Shown here in pieces: positions 62,270 through 64,000 of a stretch of 64,000 nt of DNA. The notes under the pieces were generated by a model. It ran no database searches, was not told where the DNA came from, and worked only from the letters and a program-made list of their open reading frames with translations. Every line of letters starts with the position of its first letter. Within the stretch, counting starts at the first letter, position 1. The stretch lies in assembly GCA_037442505.1 (NCBI GenBank), contig JBBIPZ010000001.1:1-64000 (forward strand). Direction: 5' to 3'. This stretch comes from JBBIPZ01 sp037442505 [NCBI: Deltaproteobacteria bacterium] (GTDB lineage Bacteria > CALINM01). Position numbers and translations under genes: made by a program.

Positions 62270-63597
62270 ATCCCGATATAGTCACTTAAATTAACATCAT
62301 GCCACGTGGGATTGACTGTCCCAACTATAGAAATTGTCGCACCTGTTTCTGGATCCTTGGGATTTTCGGAAAGATCAAATATTTTTACCTCTGTTATTTT
62401 GTTGCCAAATACATCAAACACAATCCTTACTATTGGCTGGTCAGGGGTGTTTGGATTTGGACGGGATACTATTGCGGTTTCGCCTGTGCTTAATTTTACA
62501 AGAGTCCCTTGAGGATATATACCAAGCATCTTTATGAAAGCTTTTAGATAGTTCGGTTCAAAGTTCATACCAGCCATCTTTGCCATAAACTCTAACGCCT
62601 CTCTTGGGTCGTGACAACGCTGATATATTCTGTGTGTAGTCATAGCATCGTAACAGTCACAAATAGTGAGTATCAGACTTGCAGGATGAAGTTTATACTC
62701 TTTTCCAACTTCTGGATAGCCCGTAAGGTTATATTTCATATGGTGTTCTAATGCCACTTTATATACAACTTCTGATAGCCCTTCCATATGTTTAAGTGTA
62801 TCATATCCCGTAATGGGATGTTGCTTCATCTGCTCCCATTCTTCTTCTGTTAGTTTGTCTGGCTTTAAAACAATTTTGGGATCGATTTTTACCTTCCCAA
62901 TATCGTGAAGCATAGCTGCAGTCCCAAGCTCTCTCAAAAAGTCTGGGGTTAGTTTGAGTGTCTCCCCTAACGCCAAACTTAAAATGGTTACATTTACCGA
63001 GTGGTGGAAAAGATAGTCATCGTAACTTTTTATCAGTGTTAATGCTACCATTGTCTGTTTGTTTTGTAAAACTTGATCAACGATTTTGCCCACAACCTCT
63101 TTAACTTCGTCAGCTTTTGGAATCTTTCCCATTCTCACTTCAGCAATAACATTTTTTATTGCAGAGATAGCATCGTTATAAATCTTTTTTGCTATTTCTT
63201 TATCTTCTTTATCTATAGAGTGAAACTGAATATGTTGTGAGAACTCATCTTGTTTCAATACCTCAGGGTTTGTAGCCATTGTGACAATAAAATTTTCCCA
63301 TTCCTGAAAATCTATGCCTTTGCTAATAATAACGCCATCTTTACTTAGTTTTTTAAAAACATCCATTAATGCGTCCCACATAAACTCCTGCGGAACGGGT
63401 ATGTTTTGTACCCAAAAAATATCCTCTATTATGCCTAAATTTATCTCATCATTTTCTTTAAAGAACTCAGTGATAATATCAAAGCTGCGTTTAATTGGTT
63501 GAAAAACGTATGGATGTCCCTTAGGGTAAAATGTATAGTTTTTAATAGCAGAATTAATTTGTTGTAAGAACGCTTCGCATTGTTTAAGCTGTGGCAT
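62266..63597 (-). CDS. HD-GYP domain protein with N-terminal extension
   Basis: 443 aa. Residues 1-190 are a helical domain unlike known sensors (QINSAIKNYTFYPKGHPYVFQPIKRSF start, seen in two parts). The HD-GYP core has LFHHSVNVTILSLALG near 200, AAMLHDIGKVKIDPKIV near 230, a MKQHPITGYDTL His near 265, LEHHMKYNLTGYP near 290 and CDCYDAMTTHRIY near 320. Metal and GYP residues are intact, so c-di-GMP hydrolysis is likely. A C-terminal VKLSTGETAIV segment follows. ATG 63597 with AGGAG is chosen. It lies 1 nt after the HEAT gene upstream. Confidence 0.82.
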   Translation of the reverse strand: MPQLKQCEAFLQQINSAIKNYTFYPKGHPYVFQPIKRSFDIITEFFKENDEINLGIIEDIFWVQNIPVPQEFMWDALMDVFKKLSKDGVIISKGIDFQEWENFIVTMATNPEVLKQDEFSQHIQFHSIDKEDKEIAKKIYNDAISAIKNVIAEVRMGKIPKADEVKEVVGKIVDQVLQNKQTMVALTLIKSYDDYLFHHSVNVTILSLALGETLKLTPDFLRELGTAAMLHDIGKVKIDPKIVLKPDKLTEEEWEQMKQHPITGYDTLKHMEGLSEVVYKVALEHHMKYNLTGYPEVGKEYKLHPASLILTICDCYDAMTTHRIYQRCHDPREALEFMAKMAGMNFEPNYLKAFIKMLGIYPQGTLVKLSTGETAIVSRPNPNTPDQPIVRIVFDVFGNKITEVKIFDLSENPKDPETGATISIVGTVNPTWHDVNLSDYIGI

Positions 63598-63598
63598 A

Positions 63599-64000
63599 CT
63601 ACGCTCCTGCCTTAAACTTAACTTTTTGTAATGATTCAAATGCTGCGTCTCGAACATCCGGATCCGAATCTTTTAGTAACTGTTCAAGAATCGTTGCTGA
63701 TTCAGCTGTTCTAATTTCTCCTAACCCGTTAATAGCAGCCACTCTCAGGATTTTATTTTCTGCCTTCTTAAAAAAACTCTTTTTTAAAGCATATTTTTTT
63801 AGTATCTGAAACACCTTTTGTGTTCCTATCCTGCCGAGCGCAACGAGTGCTTCTTTTCTCATATTAATGTTTTTATCATTTTCGGCAATTTTTGCTATGT
63901 CTTCAATGGCATCAGCACTTCTCATTATTCCCAGAGAGAAGATTATGAGCAGTTTTATATCATCACTTTCTTTAGACAGCATTTCTTTTAAAAATGGGAA
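63599..64000 (-). CDS. HEAT-repeat protein (5' end beyond window)
   Basis: 134 codons are visible and the frame stays open to the window edge, so this is the C-terminal part of a longer protein; an internal ATG at 63982 is unlikely to be the true start. Repeats seen: IIFSLGIMRSADAIEDIAKI, MRKEALVALGRIGTQKVFQIL, RVAAINGLGEIRTAESATIL and VRDAAFESLQKV. It is transcribed with the HD-GYP gene, 1 nt apart, and resembles the HEAT protein at 61697. It may be a scaffold for c-di-GMP signalling. Confidence 0.75.
   Translation of the reverse strand, partial: FPFLKEMLSKESDDIKLLIIFSLGIMRSADAIEDIAKIAENDKNINMRKEALVALGRIGTQKVFQILKKYALKKSFFKKAENKILRVAAINGLGEIRTAESATILEQLLKDSDPDVRDAAFESLQKVKFKAGA

Noticed and set aside
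1-64000. Insertion sequences, prophage, CRISPR arrays or rRNA genes
   Set aside because: No transposase, integrase, phage gene, repeat-spacer array or rRNA-like sequence was seen on either strand.

Overview
The window is AT-rich, densely coded bacterial chromosome carrying about 60 protein genes and one tRNA, with no insertion sequences, phage genes or CRISPR arrays seen. The organism is Gram-negative: there is a FadL-type outer-membrane protein and a Sec-exported, non-lipidated periplasmic binding protein. The mix of a Bacillus-like fadN-fadA-fadE order with FadL, a pyruvoyl arginine decarboxylase with the carboxyspermidine route, and many livFGHMK/acyl-CoA ligase genes fits an anaerobic or microaerophilic lineage such as Deferribacterota (Calditerrivibrio/Deferribacter-like). 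That assignment is inference from gene content and was not tested.

Layout. (1) 1-12425: long-chain fatty acid module. It has divergent fadL, then fadD, fadN, fadA, fadE, a terminator, an MBL hydrolase, a FadH-type dienoyl-CoA reductase, a thioesterase and a likely enoyl-CoA isomerase. (2) 12428-16809: PilT-type ATPase, a DUF4388-like protein, a MetE-C-like protein and a DksA/TraR protein. (3) 16913-21015: polyamine block for arginine to agmatine, putrescine, carboxyspermidine and spermidine. (4) 21161-25010: cytosolic histidine kinase whose reading frame runs through an antisense tRNA-Leu, aminopeptidase, HD-GYP protein, trmB. (5) 25113-33923: Liv-type ABC transporter interleaved with an acyl-CoA synthetase, a PaaK-like protein and a CBS protein. 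(6) 33995-46897: MerR regulator followed by a short/branched-chain acyl-CoA operon: two thiolases, hydroxyacyl-CoA dehydrogenase, crotonase, three acyl-CoA dehydrogenases, cobalamin adenosyltransferase, a two-subunit B12 acyl-CoA mutase, a MeaB GTPase and a LiuC-like hydratase. (7) 46900-55498: glycosyltransferase, DUF2156-like protein, hrcA-grpE-dnaK-dnaJ, yjbQ, phoH. (8) 55543-64000: mostly minus-strand housekeeping genes (ruvX, mltG, M42 peptidase, argS, SPOR, tatC, DUF948, YtxH), then HEAT and HD-GYP genes.

How it fits together. Blocks 1, 5 and 6 look like one catabolic programme: uptake of fatty or other organic acids, CoA activation, beta-oxidation of long saturated and unsaturated chains, then short/branched chains with a B12 mutase. 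A shared 16-bp inverted-repeat operator (TTKACRT-N2-AYGTMAA type) lies on the -35 boxes of fadL and fadD. A weaker copy precedes the MerR gene and a degenerate one precedes the transporter operon, so a LiuR-like MerR regulon is proposed. Several genes appear to be leaderless, with a -10 box ending only 6-12 nt before the start codon.
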